Positions 37,169 to 46,179 of a stretch of DNA of 64,000 nt are shown here, piece by piece (position 1 is the first letter of the stretch; every line of letters begins with the position of its first letter). The position numbers and the translations under genes are program-made. The stretch is from JAPOUP01 sp026708635. GTDB lineage: Bacteria > Pseudomonadota > Alphaproteobacteria > Rhodobacterales > Rhodobacteraceae. Where the stretch lies: positions 496,001 to 560,000 of the forward strand of contig OZ241336.1 of the NCBI GenBank assembly GCA_965200115.1, read 5' to 3'. The notes under the pieces were generated by a model. That model searched no databases. It had not been told where the DNA came from and was given only the letters and a program-made list of their open reading frames with translations.

Positions 37169-37980
37169 GAATCCAGTACCTTCGGCTCCGGCCTCTCGAC
37201 GCCCCCTTCATTATCCATCGAAATCTCGATCCGGTAGAGGTCCGGGCGGTAAAGAATCCGGATGAACTCCACTGGCCTCCCCGTCTCGTCCCGTACAACG
37301 CGCTCAACCGCGATCAACGGGCTGCCGACGGGAATCCCAAGAATGCCCGCGACCGGCGGATCGGCCAAGGTGGCCGTGAGCATCTGGCGGGCCTTGGCAA
37401 TCCTCACGCCGGCGCGTTCGAGCAGCTTGTGGAGCGGGCTGTTGCCGAGGTCCGCACGCTTGTAGCGCCGGCCGACATCTTCCGGCACATAGGTGACAAG
37501 ATGCGAAAACGGCTCGTCGTTCAGCTGCCTGACCCGTACGGTATGCTGAACCGTTTCACCCGGCGCGACTTCCAGCGCGGCGGCCACCGCGGCAGGCGCC
37601 GGGACATAGGCGAAATCCAGCACCTGCGCCGATGTCCGCCGCCCCATCGCGGTCACGTTCTCACGCCAGCCGTTAATCGACGCGCTGAAGACCGGCGACA
37701 GCTGGTTGTCCAGAACGCGCGTACCGCGCCCCTGCTCGCGCGCGACAAGTCCGGCGTGCGCCAGTTCGTTCATGGCCCTTCTGGCCGTGATCCGCGACAC
37801 GCCATACTCTACGCAGAGATCCTTTTCGCCCGGCAGGTACTCGCCGGCAGCGATCGCGCCGGAGCGGATCCGATTGGTCAAGAGCGCAACGATCTGCTGG
37901 TAGAGCGGCATGCCAGCGGCACGATCCAGCGCACGCTCCGCACCTTTGTCCCGCACATATGAGGGCTGCCTGACTTGCAC
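37165..37980 (-). CDS. GntR-family (HutC subgroup) regulator
   Basis: A winged-helix repressor with a UTRA effector domain, about 271 residues from GTG 37980. The DNA-binding part is MPLYQQIVALLTNRI to GVSRITARRAMNELAHAG; the UTRA part runs to the end (PVEFIRILYRPDLYRIEI). An ATG at 38031 lies upstream of the apparent transcription start and is rejected; AGGA precedes the GTG. ATG 37911 is another option. As first gene of the minus-strand operon, divergent from the TRAP genes, it most likely controls both and responds to the pathway substrate or an intermediate. Confidence 0.85.
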   Translation of the reverse strand: MQVRQPSYVRDKGAERALDRAAGMPLYQQIVALLTNRIRSGAIAAGEYLPGEKDLCVEYGVSRITARRAMNELAHAGLVAREQGRGTRVLDNQLSPVFSASINGWRENVTAMGRRTSAQVLDFAYVPAPAAVAAALEVAPGETVQHTVRVRQLNDEPFSHLVTYVPEDVGRRYKRADLGNSPLHKLLERAGVRIAKARQMLTATLADPPVAGILGIPVGSPLIAVERVVRDETGRPVEFIRILYRPDLYRIEISMDNEGGVERPEPKVLDS

Positions 37981-38010
37981 AGAAAGAATCCTGAATCCAG
38001 ATGTGGACAG

Positions 38011-38039
38011 GATGGTATATTGATATATCATTAGGTCAA
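38011..38039 (-). promoter_or_regulatory. Promoter and palindrome for the gntR operon
   Basis: On the minus strand TTGACC (38039-38034) and TACCAT (38017-38012) are 16 bases apart. The perfect palindrome TGATATATCA (38021-38030) sits in the spacer and is the only AT-rich symmetrical site in this divergent region, so it is a candidate operator for the GntR protein. Confidence 0.5.
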
Positions 38040-38120
38040 CCGAGAATCGGGCGGTGCGGAATTCGGGAGCTTTGGCGAACGCATGGACGGACGGACCTCA
38101 TTCATTCCCGGAGACGAGCG

Positions 38121-38615
38121 GTGAAAGCGCTAAAATTGCTGGACGACTGGCTGGAAAAGGCCCTATTCTACCTATCCGGAATCCTCCTGATGGTGATCGC
38201 GGCAGCGGTTTTCTACGCCGTGACCATGCGTTACGCGTTCAACGAGCCACCGCTCTGGGCCGACGAGGCGCCGCGCGCCTTCTTCCTTTGGATGACCTAC
38301 GTGGGCATCATAGTGGCGACCAAGCGTGGCCAGAATATCCGCGTCACGCATTTCATCGACAAGATCGCGCCGCTTCCGAGGCTCGTGCTGGAAACCTTCA
38401 TGCATGTCCTCGTGCTCATCATGCTGGCGGCACTGGTCTGGTACAACATCCCGATCCTTCAACTTCAGTCCGGCGGCAGCATGCTGTCGACGGGCTGGAG
38501 CTTCGTCTGGCTCTACGCGCCAGTTTCCGTGGGATGCGCGCTGATGTTCGTCTATCAAACCCGGCTCATGATACGCTCATGGGCCGCGTACAGGCCGGCC
38601 ACGGAAGGAGAGTGA
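38121..38615 (+). CDS. dctQ: TRAP transporter small permease (DctQ)
   Basis: A 164-residue membrane protein with four hydrophobic segments. AVTMRYAFNEPPLWADEAPR and the following FFLWMTYVGIIVATKRGQ form the conserved DctQ signature. GTG 38121 is chosen because GGAG precedes it and the family starts a few residues before the first segment; the frame is open to 38001. The large permease gene begins two bases after the stop. TRAP systems import C4-dicarboxylates and many other organic acids using a Na+ gradient. Confidence 0.92.
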   Translation: MKALKLLDDWLEKALFYLSGILLMVIAAAVFYAVTMRYAFNEPPLWADEAPRAFFLWMTYVGIIVATKRGQNIRVTHFIDKIAPLPRLVLETFMHVLVLIMLAALVWYNIPILQLQSGGSMLSTGWSFVWLYAPVSVGCALMFVYQTRLMIRSWAAYRPATEGE

Positions 38616-38616
38616 A

Positions 38617-39912
38617 ATGCTCCTTGTGTCCATGATAGCGATCCTGTTCATCTTCTCGCTTCTGGGCATGGAGATCGCCTGGGCGATCGGGCTGGCCGCA
38701 TTCGGCTATCTGACCCTCTCGCAGTTCACCGATAACGCAACGCCCATGGTGCTTTTCGCGCAACAGATGACCTCCGGCGTCAACTCGTTCGTCCTGCTGG
38801 CGATCCCGCTATTCATCTTCGCCGGTGAATTGATGAACGTTACCGGGGTCACGCGGCGCATCGTCAACTTCGCCGCCTCCCTGGTCGGACACATGAACGG
38901 CGGTCTTGCGAATGTGGGAGTGACCGCGAATTTCATCATGTCCGGCTGCTCAGGTTCGGCTCTGGCCGATGCTGCGGCCACGGGCACGGTGCTCCTGCCG
39001 GAGATGAAGAAACGGGGGTTCAAACCAGCCTTCTCGTCCGCGGTGATCGCCTCGGCCGCGACTGTCGGACCCATCGTGCCGCCATCGATTTCCTTTGTCC
39101 TTCTTGGCGCCATCGTAAACATTTCGGTCGGCCAGCTCTTCCTCGGCGGCGTTGTCCCGGGCGCGCTGATGTTCATCGCCATGTTCGGCGTAACCTGGTG
39201 GATCTGCCGCCGCCGCAAGTATCCGCTTGAGCAACGCGCTACCGGACGGGAACGCGGCATTGCGCTGTTCGAGGGCATAAGCGCGCTGATCGCGCCGATC
39301 ATTATCGTCGGCGCGATCATATTCGGAGTTGCGACCCCGACGGAGAGTGCCGCCGTCGCTGCCTTCTACGTTCTGTTCCTTGGACTCTTCGTCTACCGGA
39401 ACCTGTCGTTCATGCAGATCCTGCACGCCGCAAGCCATGCCGCGGTGGCGACATCGGTCATAATGTTAACGGTGGCGACGTCGAAGATTTTCGCCTGGTT
39501 GGCGGTCAAGGAAAATCTCGGCCTCTACCTGACCAACGGGATGCTGTGGATCTCGGAAGAACTCTGGGTCCTGCTTCTGCTGATCAACGTCATGCTGCTG
39601 ATCCTTGGGATGATCATGGAAATCCTGCCGATCATGCTGATCCTCGCGCCGGTGCTGTTCCCGCTCCTGACCGGCCTTGGTATCAACGAGGTGCATTTCG
39701 GCGTGGTCATGGTCCTGAACCTGATGATCGGGATGATCACGCCGCCCATCGGGCTGAACCTCTTCATCATCTCTTCCATCGGCGGGGTGGGGGTCATCGA
39801 GATCTTCAAGGAAGCGATACCCTATTTCCTGATCCTTGTCTGCGTGCTGCTGATCATCACCTACTTTCCGCAGATAACGCTGTTCCTTCCGTCGCTGTTC
39901 TTCGGGCAATGA
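38617..39912 (+). CDS. dctM: TRAP transporter large permease (DctM)
   Basis: A 431-residue transport subunit with about twelve membrane segments. The segment NFIMSGCSGSALADAAATG and VGPIVPPSI are hallmark DctM sequences near the Na+ and substrate sites, and the GMITPPIGLNLFI repeat lies near the C-terminus. AAGGAGAG precedes the ATG. It follows dctQ by one base and precedes dctP by 32 bases, giving the common QMP order. Confidence 0.95.
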   Translation: MLLVSMIAILFIFSLLGMEIAWAIGLAAFGYLTLSQFTDNATPMVLFAQQMTSGVNSFVLLAIPLFIFAGELMNVTGVTRRIVNFAASLVGHMNGGLANVGVTANFIMSGCSGSALADAAATGTVLLPEMKKRGFKPAFSSAVIASAATVGPIVPPSISFVLLGAIVNISVGQLFLGGVVPGALMFIAMFGVTWWICRRRKYPLEQRATGRERGIALFEGISALIAPIIIVGAIIFGVATPTESAAVAAFYVLFLGLFVYRNLSFMQILHAASHAAVATSVIMLTVATSKIFAWLAVKENLGLYLTNGMLWISEELWVLLLLINVMLLILGMIMEILPIMLILAPVLFPLLTGLGINEVHFGVVMVLNLMIGMITPPIGLNLFIISSIGGVGVIEIFKEAIPYFLILVCVLLIITYFPQITLFLPSLFFGQ

Positions 39913-39944
39913 CGGCCAACCCATCAATAAAGGGAGACCAGACC

Positions 39945-40934
39945 ATGACACTCAGCAGAAGAAGCTTCGCCAAGGGCGTGGGCGGGCTCGGGCTCGCCAC
40001 GGCGCTCGTGGGCATCTGCGGCCCGGCGCTTGCCGCGAAGACACTCATTTACGGCAACGCCGGCAATATAGACAGCGCGTCGAACAGGTTCGCCAAAAAG
40101 TGGCTCGACCTGGTAGGCGAGCGCACCGGCGGCGAGCTTCTGTTCGACATCAAGGCCGGTACGATTGGCGGGGGCAAGGACGTGCTTGACGGCACGGCGC
40201 TTGGCACCGTGCAAATCTACAACGGTGCATACACGGGCCTGCGCGAATTCGACGTTTTCTATGCGCCGTATTTCGCCCGCAACTCGAATCACGCCCAGAA
40301 GATCGCCAACGAGTTGCTCTTCGACGAGCTGAACGCAGCGGTGCAGAAACGCTATCCAAGCCTGCGATATCTTTCCGTGGCCCGCGCCGGGCCGTGGAAA
40401 CTGTTCACCAACCAGAGGCTGGAAAGCTTCGACGATCTAAAGGGCCTTAAGATCCGCGCTCCCGAGATCGAAGGAGTGATCGCGGGCCTTGAGCAGGTCG
40501 GCGCGAAGCCCACCGTGATTCCTTTCAACGAGCTCTACGGAGCGCTCCAGCAAGGCGTCGTCGACGGCATGGCCACGCTCGGCAACCTGATGATCAGCCA
40601 GAAGTTTTACGAGGTGGTGAAATACTGCTACCAGAACGACTGGGGTATCGGGCTGGACAAGCAGATGATGAACCTCTCGGCCTGGAACGGGCTTGGCGAA
40701 GAAAACCAGAAGATACTTGTGGATACGTTCAACGAGCTGGAACCGCAGGACTTCTTCCGTGCCACCGAGGAGGCGGAGATCGCGAACTTTGCGCAGTGGC
40801 GGGAGTTCAACGGAGAGGATTCGACGCCGCTGCTTGATGCCTCGGCCGCGCAAAGGACTCTGGAACCGGCGATCAAGGCGCTGGCCGACGACATCTTCGG
40901 TGAAGGCGCCTACGACCGGATCCAGTCTATCTGA
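39945..40934 (+). CDS. dctP: TRAP transporter substrate-binding protein (DctP)
   Basis: A 329-residue periplasmic binding protein. The signal peptide starts LSRRSFAKGVGGLGLATALV, with a twin-arginine-like SRRSF, and is cleaved after PALAA. The mature protein has the DctP core: LKGLKIRAPEIEGVIAGLEQ with the carboxylate-binding Arg, then GVVDGMATLGNLM. It captures an organic acid for DctQM. AGGGAGA lies before the ATG. Its ligand is probably the catabolic substrate of the adjacent operon, which is inference from position. Confidence 0.93.
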   Translation: MTLSRRSFAKGVGGLGLATALVGICGPALAAKTLIYGNAGNIDSASNRFAKKWLDLVGERTGGELLFDIKAGTIGGGKDVLDGTALGTVQIYNGAYTGLREFDVFYAPYFARNSNHAQKIANELLFDELNAAVQKRYPSLRYLSVARAGPWKLFTNQRLESFDDLKGLKIRAPEIEGVIAGLEQVGAKPTVIPFNELYGALQQGVVDGMATLGNLMISQKFYEVVKYCYQNDWGIGLDKQMMNLSAWNGLGEENQKILVDTFNELEPQDFFRATEEAEIANFAQWREFNGEDSTPLLDASAAQRTLEPAIKALADDIFGEGAYDRIQSI

Positions 40935-40943
40935 TCCGGCCCC

Positions 40944-40969
40944 TGCCCCGCCGGTCAGCCGGTGGGGCA
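40944..40969. terminator. Hairpin between dctP and the GMC gene
   Basis: TGCCCCGCCGG and CCGGTGGGGCA pair with one mismatch around a TCAG loop. It lies ten bases after the dctP stop and overlaps the last codons of the convergent GMC gene, so it may serve both directions. Confidence 0.55.
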
Positions 40970-42119
40970 CTCGCCCAGAACGAGATCGGCGGCCTTCTCG
41001 CCGACCATGATCGCGGGCGCGGCGGTGTTGGCCGAAGGAATCGACGGAAAGATCGAGGCATCCGCCACTCTGAGTGCGCATACGCCCCGTACGCGGAGTT
41101 CCGGGTCCACGACCGAGCTTTCGTCGGCGCCCATCCGGCAACTGCCCGAAAGATGGTGCACCGTGCCCGCGGTCTTGCGCACCCAGACCTCAATCGACCT
41201 CCGCGTCCTTGCCCCCGGACCCGGTTGCAGCTCGGAGCCGCGGTAGCGGTCGAAGGCCTTTTGCGCAAAGACATCGCGAAGAAGCCCGACCGCATCCACG
41301 AGCGTTTCAACATCATGCGGGTCGGAGAGGTAGTTCAGGCGGATATCGGGCTGCACGGAAGGATCTTTTGAGACCAATCGCACCGCACCCCGACTTAAGG
41401 GACGCATCACCGAAGCATTGGCCATAAACCCCGGCCTCGAGTTCGCGGATGTCGAAAATGGGTTGAACCGGACGGTTGCGCTGGTCAGCGCGGGCAGGAA
41501 ATGGCTCTGGATGTTCGGCAGATCGGCACCCGTTCCACGCATATAGGCCCCGGCCTCCAGAGGAAAGACGTTCATCGGTCCAGCCCCGAAAAGCCATGCT
41601 CGCATGAACGCCGCTGCGGCACGGTCGATGCGGGTAAGTCCATGAAGCGTCGCGTCCTCTTTCGCCGCATGAGAGACACGTACCAGCACGTGGTCGTGCA
41701 GGTTCTCACCCACCTCTCGCAGATCCGCCACAGGCTGGATCCCGAGCGGTTCAAGCACCTCGGCCGGCCCGATCCCCGAGCGCTGCAACAGCACGGGCGA
41801 ACCGATGGCTCCCGCCGAGAGGATCACCTCGCCTTCGGCTTTGACTGTCTCTTCGCCCTTGCCCGAGGTCAGGACGACCCCCACAGCGCGCCCTTGCTCG
41901 ATCATCAGTCGCCGCACCTCAACCCCGGTCCGGACGGTCAGGTTGTCCCGATCCCGCACCCCGGCGAGAAAGGCCCGCGCCGTGGACTCGCGTCGCCCGT
42001 CGCGTATGGTGAAATGGAAATATCCAAATCCTTCCGGTGTCCCGGAGTTGAAGTCCGCACAGGCAGGGTGACCCGCGGAAATCCCCGCCTCGACGAATGA
42101 GGCCGCAAGAGGACTAACC
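40955..42119 (-). pseudogene. GMC oxidoreductase, C-terminal part (split by IS)
   Basis: About two-thirds of a choline-dehydrogenase-like FAD enzyme: VILSAGAIGSPVLLQRSGIG, the HHLSGSCRMG active-site histidines and VADASIFPSIPSANTAAP closing the FAD domain. The frame is open from the insertion point at 42119. With the N-terminal part at 44154-44625 it makes a continuous 542-residue protein once the IS and one 8-bp duplication are removed. Such enzymes oxidise alcohols to aldehydes or acids. An internal start could yield a partial product, but it would lack the dinucleotide-binding motif and be inactive. Confidence 0.92.
42112..42119. repeat. Target-site duplication, left copy
   Basis: GACTAACC, identical to 44154-44161, directly flanking the IS. 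Confidence 0.9.
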
Positions 42120-42214
42120 GGAACTTCATCCTGACAGTTTCCCGTCCACTTCGCGCAAGCCTCTGGTAGGGCTGGGCTTTTCCACGCCAGAGCAGGGATT
42201 CAAATTGGATACGT

Positions 42215-42294
42215 GTTGCCATGTAAATGCGTGCATTTTGTGTTGACATGGCCTTTTCATGTCATATTATGGCCGGAAACGTGTTGCCATGTAA
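42215..42294. repeat. Repeated 12-mer in the IS leader
   Basis: GTTGCCATGTAA occurs at 42215-42226 and 42283-42294 upstream of the transposase, and again at 44061-44072 where it forms the last codons and stop of the gene. Between the first two lies GACATG...CATGTC dyad symmetry. It may be a transposase-binding or regulatory repeat. Confidence 0.7.
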
Positions 42295-42305
42295 GGATCC
42301 GGCCC

Positions 42306-44072
42306 GTGGCCCTCAGCGTCGACACCATCCCCAACCGCTCCTCCCCGCCCGCCGTCCTGCTGCGCGAGGCGTGGCGCGAGGGAAAGCGCGTCCGCAGGCG
42401 CACCGTCGCCAACCTGTCGAGGATGCCGCCCGCCCTCGTCGACGCCGTCCGCGCCGCCCTCGCGGGCGGGGTGACGTTCCCGTCGCCGGGCGCGGCCGTC
42501 GCCATCCGCCGGTCGCTGCCGCACGGGCACGTGGCCGCCGTGCTGGGCACGCTCCGCGCGCTCGGGCTGGCGCGCGTCCTGGGCCGCAAGGCGGACCGCA
42601 CGCGGGACCTCGCCGTGGCGGCGGTCGTGGCGCGGGTCGTCGACCCCGCCTCGAAGCTGGCGACGGCCCGGGCGCTGGACCCGGAGACCGCGTCGACGAG
42701 CCTGGGGACCCTGCTGGGGCTCGGCCCCGTCACCGGCAACGAGATGCTGGGCATGCTCGACTGGCTGCTGAGGCGCCAGCCCTGGATCGAGAAAGGCCTC
42801 GCGAACCGCCATCTCAGGGGCGGGAACACGCTGATCCTGTACGACGTGTCCTCGAGCTACCTGGAGGGGCGGCGCTGCCCCCTGGCGGCGTTCGGCCACA
42901 ACCGCGACGGCAGGAAAGGCAAGCGGCAGATCACCTACGGGCTGCTGTGCGCCGCGGACGGCTGCCCCGTGGCCGTGGAGGTCTTCCCGGGGAACGCGTC
43001 CGACCCTGCCACCGTCTCAAGCCAGGTGGACAGGGTCCGGAAGCGCTTCGGCGTCGGGCACGTGGCGCTGGTCGGCGACAGGGGGATGATCACCACGGCC
43101 CGGATCCGCGGGGACCTGGAGCCGGCGGGGCTCGACTGGATCTCGGCGCTGAGGACCGCGGACATCCGCAGGCTGCTGAGGGCGGGCCCGTCCGGCGCGC
43201 CCGCCCCGCTCGTCCCCGAGGCGCTCGTTCCCGACGCCGTGGCCGAGGTCACGGGCCCGGACTTTCCCGGCGAGCGGCTTATGGTCTGCCTCAACCCGAG
43301 GCTCCGCGAGGAAAGGCGCCGGAAGCGGGAGGACCTGCTCGAGGCCACGGAGGAGACGCTCGCCGGCATCGCCGCCGCGGCCGCGCGCCGCAGGCCGGGG
43401 CCGGCGAACCGCGACCGGACGATCAAGGCCCTGGGGCGGGAGGCCAACCGGCGCAGGGTGGAGAAGCACTTCGACGTCGACGTGCGCGACGGAGGCATGG
43501 ACTGGGCGCGCAACGCCGACCGGATCGAGGCGGAGGCGCGGCTCGACGGCGTCTACGTGATCCGCACCAGCCTGAATTCCGCCTCCATGGGCGCGGAGGC
43601 GGCGGTGGAGGCCTACAAGTCGCTCGCGGGCGGCGGGCGCGCGTTCCGGAACGCGAAAACCGACCTGCGGATCCGGCCGGTGCACGTCTACTCGGCCGAT
43701 CATGTCCGGGCCCACGTGTTCCTCTGCATGCTGGCGCTCCACGTGGAATGGCACATGCGCCGCCGCCTCGCGCCGATGCTGTTCGAGGACGACGACCGAG
43801 AGGGCGCCCGGGCGCAACGGAACTCCCCGGTGGAGCCCGCGAGGGTCTCGGAGAGCGCCAGGGCCAAGGCGGCGGACAGGCGCACCCCCGACGGGCTGCC
43901 GGTCCACAGCCTGCGCACGCTGCTCGCCGACCTCGGCACGCTGACGCTGAACGAGGTGACGCTGCCGGGCGCTCCGGACCACGCCTTCCCGCTGCTGGCG
44001 ACGACGACGGAGCCGCAGCGCCGGGCCTTCGAACTTCTGGACATCGACCCCGCCAGGGATGTTGCCATGTAA
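42306..44072 (+). CDS. IS1634-family transposase
   Basis: A DDE transposase of 588 residues from GTG 42306, where the family-typical opening ALSVDTIPNRSSPPAVLL begins; the frame is open to 42213 but the extra part lacks homology. Catalytic regions: LILYDVSSSYLEG with the first Asp, HVALVGDRGMITTARI with the second, and the acidic C-terminal region near VHVYSADHVRAHVFLCMLAL. The gene has no stops, so the element may be active. The opposite strand and other frames are also open, an effect of extreme GC content. Confidence 0.9.
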   Translation: MALSVDTIPNRSSPPAVLLREAWREGKRVRRRTVANLSRMPPALVDAVRAALAGGVTFPSPGAAVAIRRSLPHGHVAAVLGTLRALGLARVLGRKADRTRDLAVAAVVARVVDPASKLATARALDPETASTSLGTLLGLGPVTGNEMLGMLDWLLRRQPWIEKGLANRHLRGGNTLILYDVSSSYLEGRRCPLAAFGHNRDGRKGKRQITYGLLCAADGCPVAVEVFPGNASDPATVSSQVDRVRKRFGVGHVALVGDRGMITTARIRGDLEPAGLDWISALRTADIRRLLRAGPSGAPAPLVPEALVPDAVAEVTGPDFPGERLMVCLNPRLREERRRKREDLLEATEETLAGIAAAAARRRPGPANRDRTIKALGREANRRRVEKHFDVDVRDGGMDWARNADRIEAEARLDGVYVIRTSLNSASMGAEAAVEAYKSLAGGGRAFRNAKTDLRIRPVHVYSADHVRAHVFLCMLALHVEWHMRRRLAPMLFEDDDREGARAQRNSPVEPARVSESARAKAADRRTPDGLPVHSLRTLLADLGTLTLNEVTLPGAPDHAFPLLATTTEPQRRAFELLDIDPARDVAM

Positions 44073-44153
44073 GCGACAGGTTCAAAACCCCGGAATCCGC
44101 CTCCGGGCCCTTGAAGCGTTGGGGATTCCTGCGCAAACCCTTCATGAAGTTCC

Positions 44154-44161
44154 GACTAACC
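44154..44161. repeat. Target-site duplication, right copy
   Basis: GACTAACC, identical to 42112-42119. Confidence 0.9.
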
Positions 44162-44625
44162 GGCCGCGCGCGGCGCGAAACGGTAAGAGACCCATCCGTG
44201 CCGTGATCCTCGCCCGCCGCTCCCGGCCCCTGAAACCTCTCGGAACGGAGGAAGAGCGGCTTCACGGCCTCCCAGGACCAGCCCGACATTCCCCGCTGGG
44301 CCCAAAGATCATAGTCGCTTGGAAGACCCCGCGCATAGACCATACCGTTGATCGCAGTAGAACCACCCAGAACGCGACCCCGCGGCAAATCGACCGAACG
44401 TGCGCCCAACCCCGGCTCCGGGCCTGTCGCATAGCGCCAGACATGCGCGCGCCCGCTCATCAGGACCGCCGCCATCATCGGCACTGAAAGCGACGGGCTC
44501 CGCCCTTGGCCACCCGCCTCGATCAACAGCACGTTGAAATCGGCATTCTCCGAGATCCGCGCGGCAAGGACACAGCCCGCCGCGCCCGCTCCGACGACGA
44601 TGTGGGTCCAGCCCCGCCGTTTCAC
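44154..44625 (-). pseudogene. GMC oxidoreductase, N-terminal part (split by IS)
   Basis: First ~155 codons of the GMC enzyme: FAD-binding HIVVGAGAAGCVLAARISE, the LLIEAGG acidic turn and LPRGRVLGGSTAINGMVYAR. The start is GTG 44625, which overlaps the stop of the gene upstream (GTGA). The frame reads DGSLTVSRRARPVS at the insertion, and joins to PLAASFVEAGISAGHPAC on the other side. Beyond 44154 it runs into IS sequence, so no working enzyme is made. Confidence 0.92.
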
Positions 44626-45344
44626 GACTTGCCGGAGGCTTCGTCGAACCCGCCCTGCCCAGTCATCTCGGCCCAAGCGCGGAATGGCGCGGAGGCGTCA
44701 ACCTTGCCTGAGACGATCAACTCGCGCCAGACGTCACAGGCATCGACGAAATTTGGCACCCCGCCAGGGAACATCGCAAGCGCCAAACCTTCCGCAATCG
44801 CCTTTTCCTCCGCGCCCTCGGCGTAGGCGCCGGTGATGTGCTCGCCCACCCAGTCCCAGCGACGGTGGCACTGATGCGCCGCAGCCATACCGATCTCGAC
44901 GATCCACGGCATGGTTCCATGCCGCGCACGCAACGTCTCCAGCCCATCGCGGTACGAGCCTACCACGTCAAAGCGGTTGAGATGAGGTCGCCAACATCGG
45001 TCGACGAACGCGTGCCTGTCCGCCCCGTCAGCCCATGCGGCGAAGGCCAGCGCCGCGGCGATTTCGGCATCGCCGCCCCCACCCTTCCGCAGCCGGTCGA
45101 TATGGTGGGTCGCGATCGCCTCGCCGGTCGAGACCAGAATGATAAGCCATACGATCTCTTTCTGGTACAAGGTCAGGGTCCGGTCTTGCAGCGTAAGCGC
45201 CGTATAAGTCGCGTCGTAGGCGGTCAACAGATCCGGCAACGCCACCGCCATCAACCCGTGGTGAGGTAGCAGGTAGCCACGCTTCGCCTTAAGGCCTGTC
45301 AGCAGCTCGGCCACATCCTCGGACGTCCTGGGTGTTCTATTCAT
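44622..45344 (-). CDS. Carboxymuconolactone decarboxylase-like protein
   Basis: A 240-residue all-helical protein of the CMD/AhpD superfamily, with two related halves. The first half has LYQKEIVWLIILVSTGEAIATHHIDRL, where AhpD-type enzymes have a CxxC redox pair; here no cysteines are present, so peroxidase activity is unlikely. AAGGAGATG lies before ATG 45344; an upstream ATG at 45389 is less likely. It is translationally coupled to the GMC gene downstream. Its role in the pathway is unknown. Confidence 0.75.
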   Translation of the reverse strand: MNRTPRTSEDVAELLTGLKAKRGYLLPHHGLMAVALPDLLTAYDATYTALTLQDRTLTLYQKEIVWLIILVSTGEAIATHHIDRLRKGGGGDAEIAAALAFAAWADGADRHAFVDRCWRPHLNRFDVVGSYRDGLETLRARHGTMPWIVEIGMAAAHQCHRRWDWVGEHITGAYAEGAEEKAIAEGLALAMFPGGVPNFVDACDVWRELIVSGKVDASAPFRAWAEMTGQGGFDEASGKS

Positions 45345-45450
45345 AACATCTCCTTTGTCGCGAGAAGCATATGTCCAGCGGGCGTCCATGCAAGGCGTTT
45401 TGAATTGTGACGGTGCGCGATTCGTCTAGGATACGCAGGAGGGGGAATTC

Positions 45451-46179
45451 ATGGCCACACTGACCGGAAAGACCGCGATTGTGACTGGGGCGGCCTGTGG
45501 CATCGGCGCGGCCATCGCAGCACGCTTCGCCGCTGAGGGCGCACGCGTTGCTGTCTTCGACCTGAACCCCCCAAGGCCGCCCGAAAACGGACTTTCGGCC
45601 CGGGTGGACGTGGCCGACGAGATTTCGGTCGGCAGGCATGTAAACAAGGCTGCGGCGACATTCGGTCGGCTCGACCTCCTCGTGAACTGCGCCGCCGCTG
45701 ACGACATAAGGGGGCCGGTGACGGAAATGGCGGTTACTGACTGGAACCGTGTGCTGGCCGTGAACCTGACCGGCGCCTTCCTGACGTGCCGCGCTGCGAT
45801 CCCGCATATGGCGAACTCCGGCGGCGGCTCAATCATCAATGTCGCTTCGCAGCTCGGGTCGGTCGCGGTGCGTGCGAACCCGGTCTACTGTGCCTCGAAA
45901 GGCGGCCTGATCCAGCTCACACGCGCGATGGCGCTCGACCACGCCGAAGCGGGCATCCGTGTCAATGCCCTTTCGCCGGGTGCGGTCCTGACCGACAGAC
46001 TGGTCGGTGCCTACGGCTCGGAGGAGGCGGCCCGTGCTGCGCTGACGCCCAAGTACCCGCTGGGGAGGATCGGCATGCCCGACGATTTGGCGGGCGCAGC
46101 GGTCTTCCTCGCCTCCGCGGAGTCGCGCTTCATGACCGGCACCGATCTTGTGGTGGATGGAGGGTATTTGGCACAATGA
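45451..46179 (+). CDS. SDR-family dehydrogenase
   Basis: A 242-residue classical short-chain dehydrogenase. Cofactor motif TGAACGIGAAIAARF (TGxxxGIG), acidic AVFDLNP at the end of beta-2 suggesting NAD preference, LVNCAAADD (NNAG-like), catalytic Ser in NVASQLGS and YCASK (YxxxK) are all present, and PGAVLTD follows. A strong AGGAGGGGG site precedes the ATG. Its stop overlaps the next gene (ATGA). It likely oxidises a hydroxy intermediate of the catabolic pathway. Confidence 0.92.
   Translation: MATLTGKTAIVTGAACGIGAAIAARFAAEGARVAVFDLNPPRPPENGLSARVDVADEISVGRHVNKAAATFGRLDLLVNCAAADDIRGPVTEMAVTDWNRVLAVNLTGAFLTCRAAIPHMANSGGGSIINVASQLGSVAVRANPVYCASKGGLIQLTRAMALDHAEAGIRVNALSPGAVLTDRLVGAYGSEEAARAALTPKYPLGRIGMPDDLAGAAVFLASAESRFMTGTDLVVDGGYLAQ

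Larger units (their letters stand above)
42120..44153 (+). mobile_element. IS1634-type insertion sequence, 2,034 bp
   Basis: Bounded by a perfect 10-bp inverted repeat: GGAACTTCAT at the left end (42120-42129) and its complement ATGAAGTTCC at the right (44144-44153). It is flanked by an 8-bp duplication GACTAACC. It carries one transposase gene, apparently intact, on the plus strand. The insertion splits the GMC oxidoreductase gene. Its codon use is more GC-extreme than its neighbours, a sign of recent arrival. Confidence 0.9.

Noticed and set aside
43017..43982. Long minus-strand frame opposite the transposase
   Set aside because: No family motifs; antisense of a GC-rich gene.
42227..44206. 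659-residue plus-strand frame overlapping the transposase
   Set aside because: Its Arg/Gly/Pro-rich translation is an artefact of extreme GC content; the transposase frame has family motifs.
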